From NCBI RefSeq assembly GCF_013141715.1, contig NZ_WHOA01000093.1:1-64000 (forward strand): a stretch of 64,000 nucleotides of DNA. The letters are read 5' to 3'. Numbering within the stretch: the stretch's first letter is position 1; every line of letters begins with the position of its first letter. Shown here piece after piece: positions 8,312-16,489 of the stretch. Made by a program: the position numbers and the translations under genes. The stretch comes from Paenibacillus phytorum. Its GTDB lineage: Bacteria; Bacillota; Bacilli; Paenibacillales; NBRC-103111. Under the pieces are notes generated by a model. The model saw nothing but the letters and a program-made list of their open reading frames with translations, was not told the DNA's origin and made no database searches.

Positions 8312-9254
8312 ATTTAATTCGGGGATCTGCGGCTGAGTAAAGTAAATCCGTTAATAGATTCGAAGCGAGCACAACAATGGCAATCATGAAGTTAATGCCC
8401 ATAATAACGGGGTAATCTCTGGACATGATGGACTGAATCGTTAACTGCCCAATACCCGGCCATTGAAAAATTTGCTCCGTAATTGCAGCACCGCCCAGCA
8501 AATTGGGAACTTCCAATCCAACAACCGTTATGATCGGTATTAGAGCATTGCGAAAAGCGTGCTTGCTCGTAACAACAAATTCTCCTAATCCTTTGGCGCG
8601 CGCTGTTCTCAAATAATCTTGCCCTAATATATCGAGCACACTTGATCGAACGTATCTCACTTTTCTACCTGCAATCGCAACTGCCAATACCAATGCGGGC
8701 AAAGTCATATGTTTTATGAGATCGCCAGCACCACCATCTCCGCCAAGTGAAGACATCCCCCCTGTTGGTAATATCTTTAGTACAAGCGCAAATATATAAA
8801 TGAAAGCTAATCCAAGAAAAAAGGGGGGGATCGAAATTCCTAAAAAAGAAACGCCAGTGGATAGATGGTCTAAGGCTGTATTTTGTTTCAACGCACTGCA
8901 AATTCCGATTGGGATGGCAATAACTAAACCAATCAGAAGAGCAGACCCCATTAAAAGCAGGGTTGGTCCCATTCTGTCACCGATCATTTGTCCAACAGGC
9001 TCAAAGGTCTTTATCGAGTACCCCAGATTGCCTTGAAATAGCTGATTCAGCCATTTGACATACTGCATCCATATAGGATCTAATAGGCCCATCTTTAACT
9101 TCATGGCTTCTAAATTTTCCGGTGACGAACTCGGATTTATCATCATATCAACTGGATTTCCCGGAGCAAGTTTAACAATCATAAAATTAATAATCGTAAT
9201 TCCGAATAAAACGGGGACTGCAATAAGAATCCTTCTGATCATGTAAGTAAACAA
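8304..9254 (-). CDS. Peptide ABC transporter permease (OppB/DppB family)
   Basis: A 316-residue permease with the family's N-terminal MIRRILIAVPVLFGITIINF helix and the C-terminal cytoplasmic loop LRTARAKGLGEFVVTSKHAF that contacts the ATPase. The start codon is TTG at 9254, chosen because GAGGGTG lies 8 nt before it; the later ATG (MIRR) lacks such a site. It lies 13 nt after the OppF-type gene and overlaps oppC by 8 nt. Confidence 0.92.
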   Translation of the reverse strand: MFTYMIRRILIAVPVLFGITIINFMIVKLAPGNPVDMMINPSSSPENLEAMKLKMGLLDPIWMQYVKWLNQLFQGNLGYSIKTFEPVGQMIGDRMGPTLLLMGSALLIGLVIAIPIGICSALKQNTALDHLSTGVSFLGISIPPFFLGLAFIYIFALVLKILPTGGMSSLGGDGGAGDLIKHMTLPALVLAVAIAGRKVRYVRSSVLDILGQDYLRTARAKGLGEFVVTSKHAFRNALIPIITVVGLEVPNLLGGAAITEQIFQWPGIGQLTIQSIMSRDYPVIMGINFMIAIVVLASNLLTDLLYSAADPRIKYE

Positions 9255-9267
9255 AATGTTTCACCCT

Positions 9268-10257
9268 CTATTCCTTTGAAAAAAAGCAGGCCACACTGTG
9301 GTCGATTCCTAGCAATTCCGGCTCTTGCTCTCGGCAAATCTGCCCAGCTAATGGACACCGTGTATGAAATCGGCAACCACTAGGTGGATTAACCGGACTC
9401 GGAACATCTCCTTCTACGAGGATTCTTTCCTTTGAACGCATCCTCGGGTTCGGAACCGGATAAGCTTGTAATAGTACTTGTGTGTATGGATGCTTTGGAT
9501 TTTTGAATATCTCTTCTTTACTCGCCAACTCGACAATCTTACCTAAATACATCACAGCGATTCGATCGCTAATATATTTAACAGCACCTAAACCGTGACC
9601 GATAAACAAGTAGGTAAGATCCAGTTCCTTTTGCAAATCTTTCAGCAAATTTAATATTTGCGATTGAATAGACACATCTAATGCAGACACCGGTTCGTCG
9701 CAAACGATTAATTTAGGATTCAGCGATAATGCTCGTGCAATACCAATGCGTTGACGCTGACCGCCGGAAAATTCATGCGGATATCGATTTTTATATGATT
9801 TGGGCAACCCAACCATTTCGATCAGCTGATCCACTCGCTTTTGAACGTCTTCACCATGAACAATATGATGAACTTTTAACGGTTCACTCAGTATTTCTTT
9901 GATTCGCTTTCGCGGATTTAAAGAAGAATAGGGATCCTGAAAAATCATTTGCATTTTGGGACGAATACTCTTCATTTGCGTTTGAGAGTAAGCTGATATA
10001 TTCTCTCCCTGAAAAAAAACGTTGCCGTCTGATGGGTTTTCCAACCGAATTAATGTTCTTCCGATTGTCGATTTACCGCACCCCGATTCTCCGACCAGCC
10101 CCAATGTCTCACCTGCGAAAATATGAAAGCTGACGCCATCTACCGCTTTAACGTGTCCGACCGTTCTCGAGATAATTCCTTTCTTTATGGGGTAATACGT
10201 TTTGAGTCCTTCAACTTGTAATAACGGTGCTTGTTGTGTTTTTTCCTGCATATTCAT
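9268..10257 (-). CDS. Peptide ABC transporter ATPase (OppF/DppF family)
   Basis: A 329-residue ATP-hydrolysing subunit. Visible motifs are Walker A GESGCGKS, the signature FSGGQRQRIGIARAL, Walker B LIVCDEPVSALD and the C-terminal oligopeptide/dipeptide extension with its cysteine-rich PPSGCRFHTRCPLA. I chose the ATG at 10257 because GGGGGAGG stands 9 nt upstream. This start overlaps the end of the OppD-type gene by 47 nt. It would form a heterodimeric motor with that protein. One family motif differs: the H-loop region reads FIGHGLGAVKYIS rather than the usual ISHDL, with Gly where Asp is common. Confidence 0.92.
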   Translation of the reverse strand: MNMQEKTQQAPLLQVEGLKTYYPIKKGIISRTVGHVKAVDGVSFHIFAGETLGLVGESGCGKSTIGRTLIRLENPSDGNVFFQGENISAYSQTQMKSIRPKMQMIFQDPYSSLNPRKRIKEILSEPLKVHHIVHGEDVQKRVDQLIEMVGLPKSYKNRYPHEFSGGQRQRIGIARALSLNPKLIVCDEPVSALDVSIQSQILNLLKDLQKELDLTYLFIGHGLGAVKYISDRIAVMYLGKIVELASKEEIFKNPKHPYTQVLLQAYPVPNPRMRSKERILVEGDVPSPVNPPSGCRFHTRCPLAGQICREQEPELLGIDHSVACFFSKE

Positions 10258-11251
10258 TAGGCACATCCTCCCCCTTTTCGATGTCCGCTTCACTCAACCA
10301 ACAACGAACGGCGTGACCCTCCCCTAATTGAAAGAGAGGAGGACTTTGCAAACATTTTTCCGTGGCATAGGGGCACCTTGATTGAAACCTACAGCCTTGC
10401 GGCATATGAAGAAGTGACGGTACCGCCCCTGGAATTGAAACAAGTCTTTCATCCGACTCGCATACCAAATGAGGAATTGATTTCATCAACCCTATGGTGT
10501 AGGGATGCTTAGGATTTTCAAACAGCGTAAAAACATCAGCTTCTTCTACAACTTGCCCTGCGTACATGACCATGACTGTATCTGCCATTTCCGCCACAAC
10601 ACCTAAATCATGTGTAATAAGCATCATCGCCGTCCGGTACTCATCACGCAGCTTTTTCATTAATTCGAGAATTTGTGCTTGTATCGTTACATCTAAAGCG
10701 GTTGTCGGTTCATCAGCGATAATCAACTTAGGTTTACAGCTTAACGCCATGGCAATCATCACTCTTTGACGCATTCCTCCTGATAAAGCATGGGGGTATT
10801 CTTTCATAATCGCTTCAGCGCGAGGAATACCGACACTTTTTAACATTCCCACCGCATACGCTTTAGCATCTGAGGATTCCATGCGCAAATGATGTTGAAG
10901 ACCTTCTATTAACTGATTCCCAATTGTAAATACCGGGTTTAAAGCGGTCATGGGCTCTTGGAATATCATGGATATCTCGCGTCCTCTTATCTTCCTCATA
11001 TCGCTTTCCGATAATTGAACAAGATTTTTCCCATTTAATAGAATCTTTCCTTTTTTAATGCTTCCGTTTTTGCCTAACAATCGCATGACGGATAGAGAGG
11101 TAACGCTTTTACCGCAGCCCGATTCGCCCACGATAGCAATTGTCTCTCCAGGCCTTAATTGAAAGCTAACCTCGTCAACGGAAACGACTTCGCCTTGCTC
11201 CGTACGAAATGAAGTTTGCAGTCCGCATACTTCCAGTAAATTATCCATCAT
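10211..11251 (-). CDS. Peptide ABC transporter ATPase (OppD/DppD family)
   Basis: A 346-residue nucleotide-binding subunit. It has Walker A GESGCGKS, signature ALSGGMRQRVMIAMAL, Walker B LIIADEPTTALD, H-loop ITHDLGVVAEMAD and the family's Cys-containing C-terminal tail (PQGCRFQSRCPYATEKC). It is the first of the five transporter genes, 63 nt after the sodium symporter gene. A cre-like box occupies that gap. Confidence 0.93.
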   Translation of the reverse strand: MMDNLLEVCGLQTSFRTEQGEVVSVDEVSFQLRPGETIAIVGESGCGKSVTSLSVMRLLGKNGSIKKGKILLNGKNLVQLSESDMRKIRGREISMIFQEPMTALNPVFTIGNQLIEGLQHHLRMESSDAKAYAVGMLKSVGIPRAEAIMKEYPHALSGGMRQRVMIAMALSCKPKLIIADEPTTALDVTIQAQILELMKKLRDEYRTAMMLITHDLGVVAEMADTVMVMYAGQVVEEADVFTLFENPKHPYTIGLMKSIPHLVCESDERLVSIPGAVPSLLHMPQGCRFQSRCPYATEKCLQSPPLFQLGEGHAVRCWLSEADIEKGEDVPNEYAGKNTTSTVITS

Positions 11252-11272
11252 ATCACCACAATTTTTAATAGT

Positions 11273-11286
11273 AGACAGCGCTTACA
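11273..11286 (-). promoter_or_regulatory. cre-like box upstream of the opp genes
   Basis: On the minus strand TGTAAGCGCTGTCT fits TGWAANCGNTNWCA at 13 of 14 positions. It lies between the symporter stop and the OppD-type start and suggests CcpA control of peptide import. Confidence 0.55.
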
Positions 11287-11314
11287 TTTTGACCTTGCAT
11301 GAGAACCTTGTGCT

Positions 11315-12799
11315 CTACTCCTTTGTCTCCAAAACATCGGAGTCCGAATGAATATGAGTCATTTTTTTTGTCATTAAACTAACAATCACTAAGATTATGA
11401 GATTAAAAAATAAAGCGATAATTCCGTCGTTTAAGTCTTTCATTGCTTGGGGAAGATACGGAAATAGCCTGCCAATATTCATGTTCCCTAAGTCCATAAA
11501 AGAAACTAACGCTCCTCCCGTTATTATTCCGGCAAATGCTCCCTGTTTGGTCACAAAATTCTTTTTCATCAAACTGGCAAAAAAGGCAGGAGCGAGTTGC
11601 GTGATAAAATTGTAAGCAATGATAGCGATACTAAAAAGGCTGCTTCCGCCTTTAAAGGTCAAGTAAATCGCTACGAGAGAAACAAGGGGAACCAGGTACT
11701 TTACCAGTTTGGCAATCTGATAGTCCGTTGCCGATGGAGTGAATACGCGATATACATTTTTAGCAAACAATGTTGATATTGTCATCAATAGCAAAGAACT
11801 TGGTACTAAAGCGGCCAACACACCAGTTCCGCCAATTAGGCCTACAAACCATGGATCAAAATCCTGTTTAGCAAATTGCAGCAAAATAAGATCGGCTTCT
11901 TTTCCTTTTAACTCCGGCGTCTGTAAGACAGCTGCAAATCCGACAAAAAAGGCAAACAACAAAATCAATTGATACATCGGCATTAGAATGGCATTTTTAC
12001 GCAGAGCCTTTTCGCTGGAGGCAGCAAAGATGGGAGAAAACCCGTGCGGCCACATATAAAATCCAATGGAGCTTAAGATAATGGTCGATATATACCACGA
12101 TACGCTCATTCCTTGTTCCGGAAGTACAGCAAAGTTCGGTTTTGCTTGGTCAATAGCCTCAAACATATTTTGAAAACCACCGTAATAATGGATAGGAAAA
12201 TAAATACCTAAAAATACGACAATGCCAAGTATCAGAATATCCTTCAAAACAGATGTCAGGGCAGAACCGTGAATACCAGAAATGATTACAAAAATGGTTA
12301 CACCCATCGCTCCCACCCATATGGCGGCAGTAGATGAGATGGCTCCATAGGATGTCGCAGTCACGATATATCCTAAACCTTTGAATTGCAGTACCAAGTA
12401 GCAAGTACAGGCTACAATACCAATAGCGGCAACAAGCACGCCAAGATATGGACTTTGATATTTTTTCACAAAAAAATCCGACTGGGAAACTAATTGGTGT
12501 TTCTTTGCATACCTCCAAATAGCAGGAAAAACCCAGTAGGAGATTACCGTGGCTAGACAGCCATAGGTTACGATACTAAAAATGGAACCTCCATCCCTGT
12601 AAGCTGAGCCGCTTGCACCCAAAAAAGTGAAGGTCGTATACATTTCACCTGCAGATAAAAGAAAAATGAACAGGGTTCCCATTCCTCGGCCCCCAACCGA
12701 CCACTGTTCCAAGTTCATTTCTTTCCCCTTTTTTGCCCAAATACCAATTGCAACAGAAACGATGAAAAAAGACAGGATGAAAAACACAGCGATATTCAT
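11315..12799 (-). CDS. Sodium:solute symporter (SSS family, YhjB-like)
   Basis: A 494-residue membrane transporter of the SSS family (PanF/PutP relatives). Early signatures are AKKGKEMNLEQWSVGGRGMG and FTFLGASGSAYRDGG, followed by about a dozen hydrophobic helices. I use the internal ATG at 12799 (MNIAVFFILSFF), preceded by GGAAGTG; longer in-frame starts would run through the upstream DUF3311 gene. The pairing with a DUF3311 peptide matches Bacillus yhjC-yhjB. It lies between the amidohydrolase and peptide transporter genes, so the substrate may be an acylated amino acid or a product of that enzyme; this is inference only. Confidence 0.88.
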   Translation of the reverse strand: MNIAVFFILSFFIVSVAIGIWAKKGKEMNLEQWSVGGRGMGTLFIFLLSAGEMYTTFTFLGASGSAYRDGGSIFSIVTYGCLATVISYWVFPAIWRYAKKHQLVSQSDFFVKKYQSPYLGVLVAAIGIVACTCYLVLQFKGLGYIVTATSYGAISSTAAIWVGAMGVTIFVIISGIHGSALTSVLKDILILGIVVFLGIYFPIHYYGGFQNMFEAIDQAKPNFAVLPEQGMSVSWYISTIILSSIGFYMWPHGFSPIFAASSEKALRKNAILMPMYQLILLFAFFVGFAAVLQTPELKGKEADLILLQFAKQDFDPWFVGLIGGTGVLAALVPSSLLLMTISTLFAKNVYRVFTPSATDYQIAKLVKYLVPLVSLVAIYLTFKGGSSLFSIAIIAYNFITQLAPAFFASLMKKNFVTKQGAFAGIITGGALVSFMDLGNMNIGRLFPYLPQAMKDLNDGIIALFFNLIILVIVSLMTKKMTHIHSDSDVLETKE

Positions 12800-12807
12800 T
12801 ATCAATT

Positions 12808-12996
12808 TCACTTCCGATTCGCAGGATCTAGTTGATATATCATCCACAGAATACCTGTGGTTAAAAAAGACCATAATACAATCCAAAAATGAAAGAACGG
12901 CATTCCAAGAACATAGGGAGTCACTTTATTTGTAAACAAGGCTCCAACAACAAAGCCAAGAAACGGAATCATTCCAAGCCAATATATGGCTTTCAT
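12808..12996 (-). CDS. DUF3311 small membrane protein (YhjC-like)
   Basis: A 62-residue protein with two hydrophobic segments (LGMIPFLGFVVGALF and FFHFWIVLWSFLTTGILWMI) and a short charged tail, as in DUF3311. Such peptides are almost always encoded next to an SSS symporter and may be an accessory subunit. GGGGGATAAGGGC precedes the ATG. It starts 5 nt after the amidohydrolase stop and ends 8 nt before the symporter start, indicating one tight operon. Confidence 0.85.
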   Translation of the reverse strand: MKAIYWLGMIPFLGFVVGALFTNKVTPYVLGMPFFHFWIVLWSFLTTGILWMIYQLDPANRK

Positions 12997-13000
12997 GCCC

Positions 13001-14188
13001 TTATCCCCCTAGATGTAATATTTTCAATGTTCCGTTCACCAATAACTTCACCCCGTATTGTAAAGCCTCTTCGTCGAACGTAAACTTGGGGTGATGGTGA
13101 GGATAAATAATCCCTTTTTCTTTATTACCGGCGCCTATTGCAACATAAGATCCTGGGACTACTTTTTGGTAAGCAGAGAAATCTTCACTTGCCATGGTCG
13201 GCTTTACGAACTCTCGACTTTCTTCGCCAAATAGTTCGCAGACCATTTCGTCCATAAATCGTGTTACAACTTCATCATTAATAGTTGGAGCATAACCGAA
13301 CCTATAATCCAATTCATAAGTGGCTCCATGTGCTTCTGTAATCCCTTTTACAATGCGTTCTATAAAGGTTGGAATCTTTTCCCGCAATTCCGGGTTAAAG
13401 CTTCGAACGGACCCTCCTATAGTTGCCGTATTTGGAATAACGTTAATCGTGCTTCCCGCATGGAATTGGGTCACTGAAATCACAAGAGTTTCCTGAGCAT
13501 CAAGGTACCTCGAAACAATATGTTGGATATTGGTTACGACCTGAGTCCCTATCGCAATGGGATCAATGGTTAGGTCTGGTTGTGAGGCATGCCCCCCATT
13601 ACCCACAATTGTCATTTTAAAAGTATCTGCTCCAGCCATCATCGGACCGTAACTCAAACCAATTTTCCCTAAAGGTAGCGTCGACATCAGATGGGCACCG
13701 ATGATCATATCTACCCCATCAAGTACACCGGCTTTAACCATCTCTTGGGCACCACCAGGCGGAAGTTCCTCTGCATGTTGAAATAAAAAGCGCACTTCTC
13801 CCTTAATTTGATGCTTTTGCTGTGCAAGTATCTTTGCCACGCCAAGCAGTATCGCGGTATGGCCATCATGACCGCAAGCATGCATGACACCTTTATTTTG
13901 CGACACAAAGTCAAAATCGTTCTCTTCTTCAATTGGAAGCGCATCCATATCCGCTCGAAGTGCAAGCACCTTCCCAGGCTGCTGACCTATCAAACGAGCC
14001 ATAACACTCGTTTTTGTCGGACATGAGATTTCCAAATCACCAAAACTTTGCAGCGTTTCATAAACAAATTGGGCCGTTTTTTCTTCATGAAAGGACAGCT
14101 CAGGATACTTATGCAAATATCTTCGCCATCCAATCACTTCCTCTTCTATAGCAACAGTTAAATCATGATTCATTGTCATTTGAGACAC
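13001..14188 (-). CDS. M20-family amidohydrolase (hippurate/IAA-amino-acid hydrolase type)
   Basis: A 395-residue metallo-amidohydrolase that would release an amino acid from an N-acyl conjugate in the cytoplasm. Family motifs are LRADMDALPI, the metal ligands in MHACGHDGHTAILLG, HAEELPPGGA with the general-base glutamates, GAHLMSTLPLGK and the late HHHPKF. Length is normal. It is the first gene of a run that continues through the DUF3311/SSS pair to the peptide ABC transporter. Together these suggest uptake of acyl-amino acids or peptides and their hydrolysis. A promoter with a perfect palindrome stands upstream. Confidence 0.92.
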   Translation of the reverse strand: MSQMTMNHDLTVAIEEEVIGWRRYLHKYPELSFHEEKTAQFVYETLQSFGDLEISCPTKTSVMARLIGQQPGKVLALRADMDALPIEEENDFDFVSQNKGVMHACGHDGHTAILLGVAKILAQQKHQIKGEVRFLFQHAEELPPGGAQEMVKAGVLDGVDMIIGAHLMSTLPLGKIGLSYGPMMAGADTFKMTIVGNGGHASQPDLTIDPIAIGTQVVTNIQHIVSRYLDAQETLVISVTQFHAGSTINVIPNTATIGGSVRSFNPELREKIPTFIERIVKGITEAHGATYELDYRFGYAPTINDEVVTRFMDEMVCELFGEESREFVKPTMASEDFSAYQKVVPGSYVAIGAGNKEKGIIYPHHHPKFTFDEEALQYGVKLLVNGTLKILHLGG

Positions 14189-14242
14189 CCATTTTCAACT
14201 CCTTTTTTTAACCTTACTTAATATTATTTAATTTAGGTAGTA

Positions 14243-14262
14243 TTAAGGAATTAATTCCTTAA
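14243..14262. promoter_or_regulatory. Perfect 20-bp palindromic operator candidate
   Basis: TTAAGGAATTAATTCCTTAA is its own reverse complement. It begins 5 nt downstream of the -10 box of the amidohydrolase promoter, so a bound repressor would cover the transcription start. The regulator encoded immediately upstream is the obvious candidate ligand-responsive binder. Confidence 0.65.
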
Positions 14263-14266
14263 ATAA

Positions 14267-14295
14267 AGTATAGTGTTTCGTAAGTATAATTTCAA
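14267..14295 (-). promoter_or_regulatory. Promoter of the amidohydrolase-symporter-opp operon
   Basis: TTGAAA (complement of 14290-14295) and TATACT (14267-14272) are separated by 17 nt. They stand between the regulator's terminator and the amidohydrolase start. Confidence 0.6.
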
Positions 14296-14310
14296 TATAT
14301 TTTTGAAATT

Positions 14311-14335
14311 AAAAAAAGCACCCATCCTGGATGCT
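14311..14335 (-). terminator. Terminator of the regulator gene
   Basis: AGCATCC and GGGTGCT arms (14318-14335 in all) enclose a 5-nt loop and are followed on the minus strand by seven T residues. The stem overlaps the stop codon of the regulator. Confidence 0.75.
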
Positions 14336-15633
14336 TACAATAATCGATAAATTTTACTTGGCCTTCCACGTGTGGCATGCGCTTCTTGGCCAATGCATTG
14401 TGCTAAATCAACATCGCACATATCTGTAACAATACGCCGTACATTGCGCTCAGTCATGTCAAGATGTGTCGATAAATCCTTTGTTGTAAAATCGCGCCAT
14501 CCCATTTTTTGTATGAGAGCCAATATTTTTTTATACGTTTTTACATTGATATTCGCATTTTTTAACTTTTCAATAAGGACTTCATTTTGGGTGCGGCTGG
14601 CATATTGGAGCACTTTTTTTTGGCCGGGTGACTCGACAATCTTGCCATCATCTTGAACAATCACAATTTCGCGCTGCTTCATCACCTTTGAATGTTGTAT
14701 AGCACGAAAAGCATTGATTTCCGCTGAATAAGCAGTATCACCAAAGCCAATTCCAACGGCAACGGTTGAATCTGCTTCAAAAGCCAATTTTTGAACGGTC
14801 TCTTCGAGTGTACTAATTTCTCGTTCAATAGCCCCGCGGGAACTAAAAATCATGTATCTGCCGTTTCCCTTTTCTGAAAAAGAACCATTTATTTTTTCAC
14901 CAAGTTGAATCAACATTTCTTTTAGCCGAAGCTCCAAGTACTGTAAATGATAAGGAGTTTTCATTTCCTCTGCTACTTTGTTAAAATATTCAACTTCAAT
15001 GATTTCAACGCCAATTTGTGTGTCTTTGAAGTAGGAAGTCTTTACTTTTTCTGAAAGAATCCGAAGCGTTTGCAGTATTTCCATCCTACTCATCGACATC
15101 CGGTAGGCTGGAATACCCTTTTCCCTTAAAGCTTCACACACAGATGGAAAACAAGAAATAGCGCCTTCTGTTTTTCCCTCATTCCATAAATTTAAGTGAA
15201 AATGCAATATTTCATTCGTATCAACATCTAACTCAAACACTTTCGTATAAATCTTTGGGAGTTTTATATTTAACTGTAACAATGCTTCTTCACTAATATT
15301 GTTAGATGACATCGTATCAACACTTAGCAGCTCAATAATTTTCCCTTGTTCATAGATCATCTCGATAAAAGATTTATAAAAACCCGATTCCGCAGCAGGA
15401 ATATGGACCATTATTTTATCAATACCTAGCGTTTTTTTTGCAATTTCATAGGGAAGTGGACCAGAAAAAAGCCATGCGTGTACATGAGAATTATGCTCTA
15501 TTACAATTTTCTCTACCTCTTCGGTGTTTACATAAGGAAAAGAGATGAATTCCAAGTCATGTTTATATTCTTCTGCCAAATCTAAAATCTGCTCTATAGA
15601 AGTTTTTAGACCGACTATTCCGATTTTATACAT
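14335..15633 (-). CDS. Transcriptional regulator with GGDEF-like and winged-helix domains
   Basis: A 432-residue protein not assignable to a named regulator. The N-terminal about 130 residues (MYKIGIVGLKTSIEQILDLA...) look like a Rossmann-like sensor. The middle has a degenerate GGDEF-like stretch (GRYMIFSS...VAVGIGFGDTAYSAEINAFRAI). The C-terminus (about 375-432: FTTKDLSTHLDMTERNVRRIV then TRGRPSKIYRL) is a winged helix-turn-helix. I chose the ATG at 15633 because GGAAG lies upstream at 11 nt; a longer in-frame start exists at 15672. It is transcribed alone (terminator after it) and likely controls the adjacent amidohydrolase operon through the palindrome at 14243-14262. Confidence 0.8.
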   Translation of the reverse strand: MYKIGIVGLKTSIEQILDLAEEYKHDLEFISFPYVNTEEVEKIVIEHNSHVHAWLFSGPLPYEIAKKTLGIDKIMVHIPAAESGFYKSFIEMIYEQGKIIELLSVDTMSSNNISEEALLQLNIKLPKIYTKVFELDVDTNEILHFHLNLWNEGKTEGAISCFPSVCEALREKGIPAYRMSMSRMEILQTLRILSEKVKTSYFKDTQIGVEIIEVEYFNKVAEEMKTPYHLQYLELRLKEMLIQLGEKINGSFSEKGNGRYMIFSSRGAIEREISTLEETVQKLAFEADSTVAVGIGFGDTAYSAEINAFRAIQHSKVMKQREIVIVQDDGKIVESPGQKKVLQYASRTQNEVLIEKLKNANINVKTYKKILALIQKMGWRDFTTKDLSTHLDMTERNVRRIVTDMCDVDLAQCIGQEAHATRGRPSKIYRLL

Positions 15634-15672
15634 CCGGTAATCGACTTCCTTTATCATCTGTGATAAATTCAT

Positions 15673-15967
15673 GTAATTTTATTTATGATTGTACTGTCAT
15701 TATAAGATAAGTCATGAGTTATTCCAATATCCTCGTTAGAGCAAAGAAATCGCGAAGTTTGTTCTCTCAAGCTTTTATTCTATTAATGGAGGACTCGCAG
15801 TTCATTTTGATATATTGAAAATTTATCCTTATTGCGGATTACAAGAATTAATATAGGACGATTCGTGTGTCAATGATATGGGAATATTTATACATCGCTA
15901 TCCGATTTTATCTTTTTCGCAAAAAGTAATGGTAAAAGCGGAAATATGATCCGATAAAAAAAAGAAA
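15673..15967. other. Intergenic stretch without a recognisable gene
   Basis: About 300 nt between two minus-strand genes. It must hold the promoter of the 432-residue regulator. AT-rich segments are present but no confident -35/-10 pair, operator or reading frame was found. Confidence 0.5.
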
Positions 15968-15986
15968 AACCGCCATTTAGGCGGTT
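15955..15986 (-). terminator. Terminator after the CMD-family gene
   Basis: AACCGCC and GGCGGTT arms (15968-15974, 15980-15986) enclose a 5-nt loop and are followed by a long T-rich run on the minus strand. Confidence 0.85.
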
Positions 15987-16007
15987 ATGAATCGGACTAT
16001 TTTCTTG

Positions 16008-16451
16008 TCACCTGGCAACAGGGAACATTCCGGTAGAAATGGCAATGCGGTTCCAAGCATTAATCGTGTTGATCGCCATGATAAGAGTCACATATTCCTT
16101 TTCGTCAAAATGCTCCCTTACTTTCTCATAAACGGCTTGTGGTACACCATTCTCCGAGATTCGGGTCACAGTTTCTGTCAACTCTAGCAATGCTCTTTCT
16201 TTGTCGGAATAAAAGGGGGCTTCACGCCATGCAGTGAGTAAATTAATCCTTTGCTCGGTTTCACCCATATTCCGCAGATCCCTTGTATGCATGTCGATGC
16301 AATAAGCGCAACCGTTGATTTGTGACGCTCTTATTTTGATAAACTCATATAACTTTTCATCTAAACCGCTTGATTTAATAAAACCTTCCAGCTTCAGCAT
16401 CGTTTGCAATGCTTCTGGATTTGCTTTGCTATGCGTTAATCTAACTTCCAT
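16008..16451 (-). CDS. Carboxymuconolactone decarboxylase/AhpD-fold protein
   Basis: A 147-residue protein with the AhpD core motif CAYCIDMHTRDLR (CxxC plus His), the redox site of alkylhydroperoxidase D-like enzymes. The ATG at 16451 is used because GGAGGAG lies just before it; the upstream ATG (MEEIH) overlaps that site. It stands 39 nt after an ECF41-type sigma-factor gene, and CMD proteins are the known genomic partners and targets of that sigma group. A matching promoter is visible at 16496-16522. Likely role: peroxide or electrophile detoxification, but the true substrate is unknown. Confidence 0.88.
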   Translation of the reverse strand: MEVRLTHSKANPEALQTMLKLEGFIKSSGLDEKLYEFIKIRASQINGCAYCIDMHTRDLRNMGETEQRINLLTAWREAPFYSDKERALLELTETVTRISENGVPQAVYEKVREHFDEKEYVTLIMAINTINAWNRIAISTGMFPVAR

Positions 16452-16489
16452 GTGAATCTCCTCCATTAACGATTAATTTTGGTTTGCCT

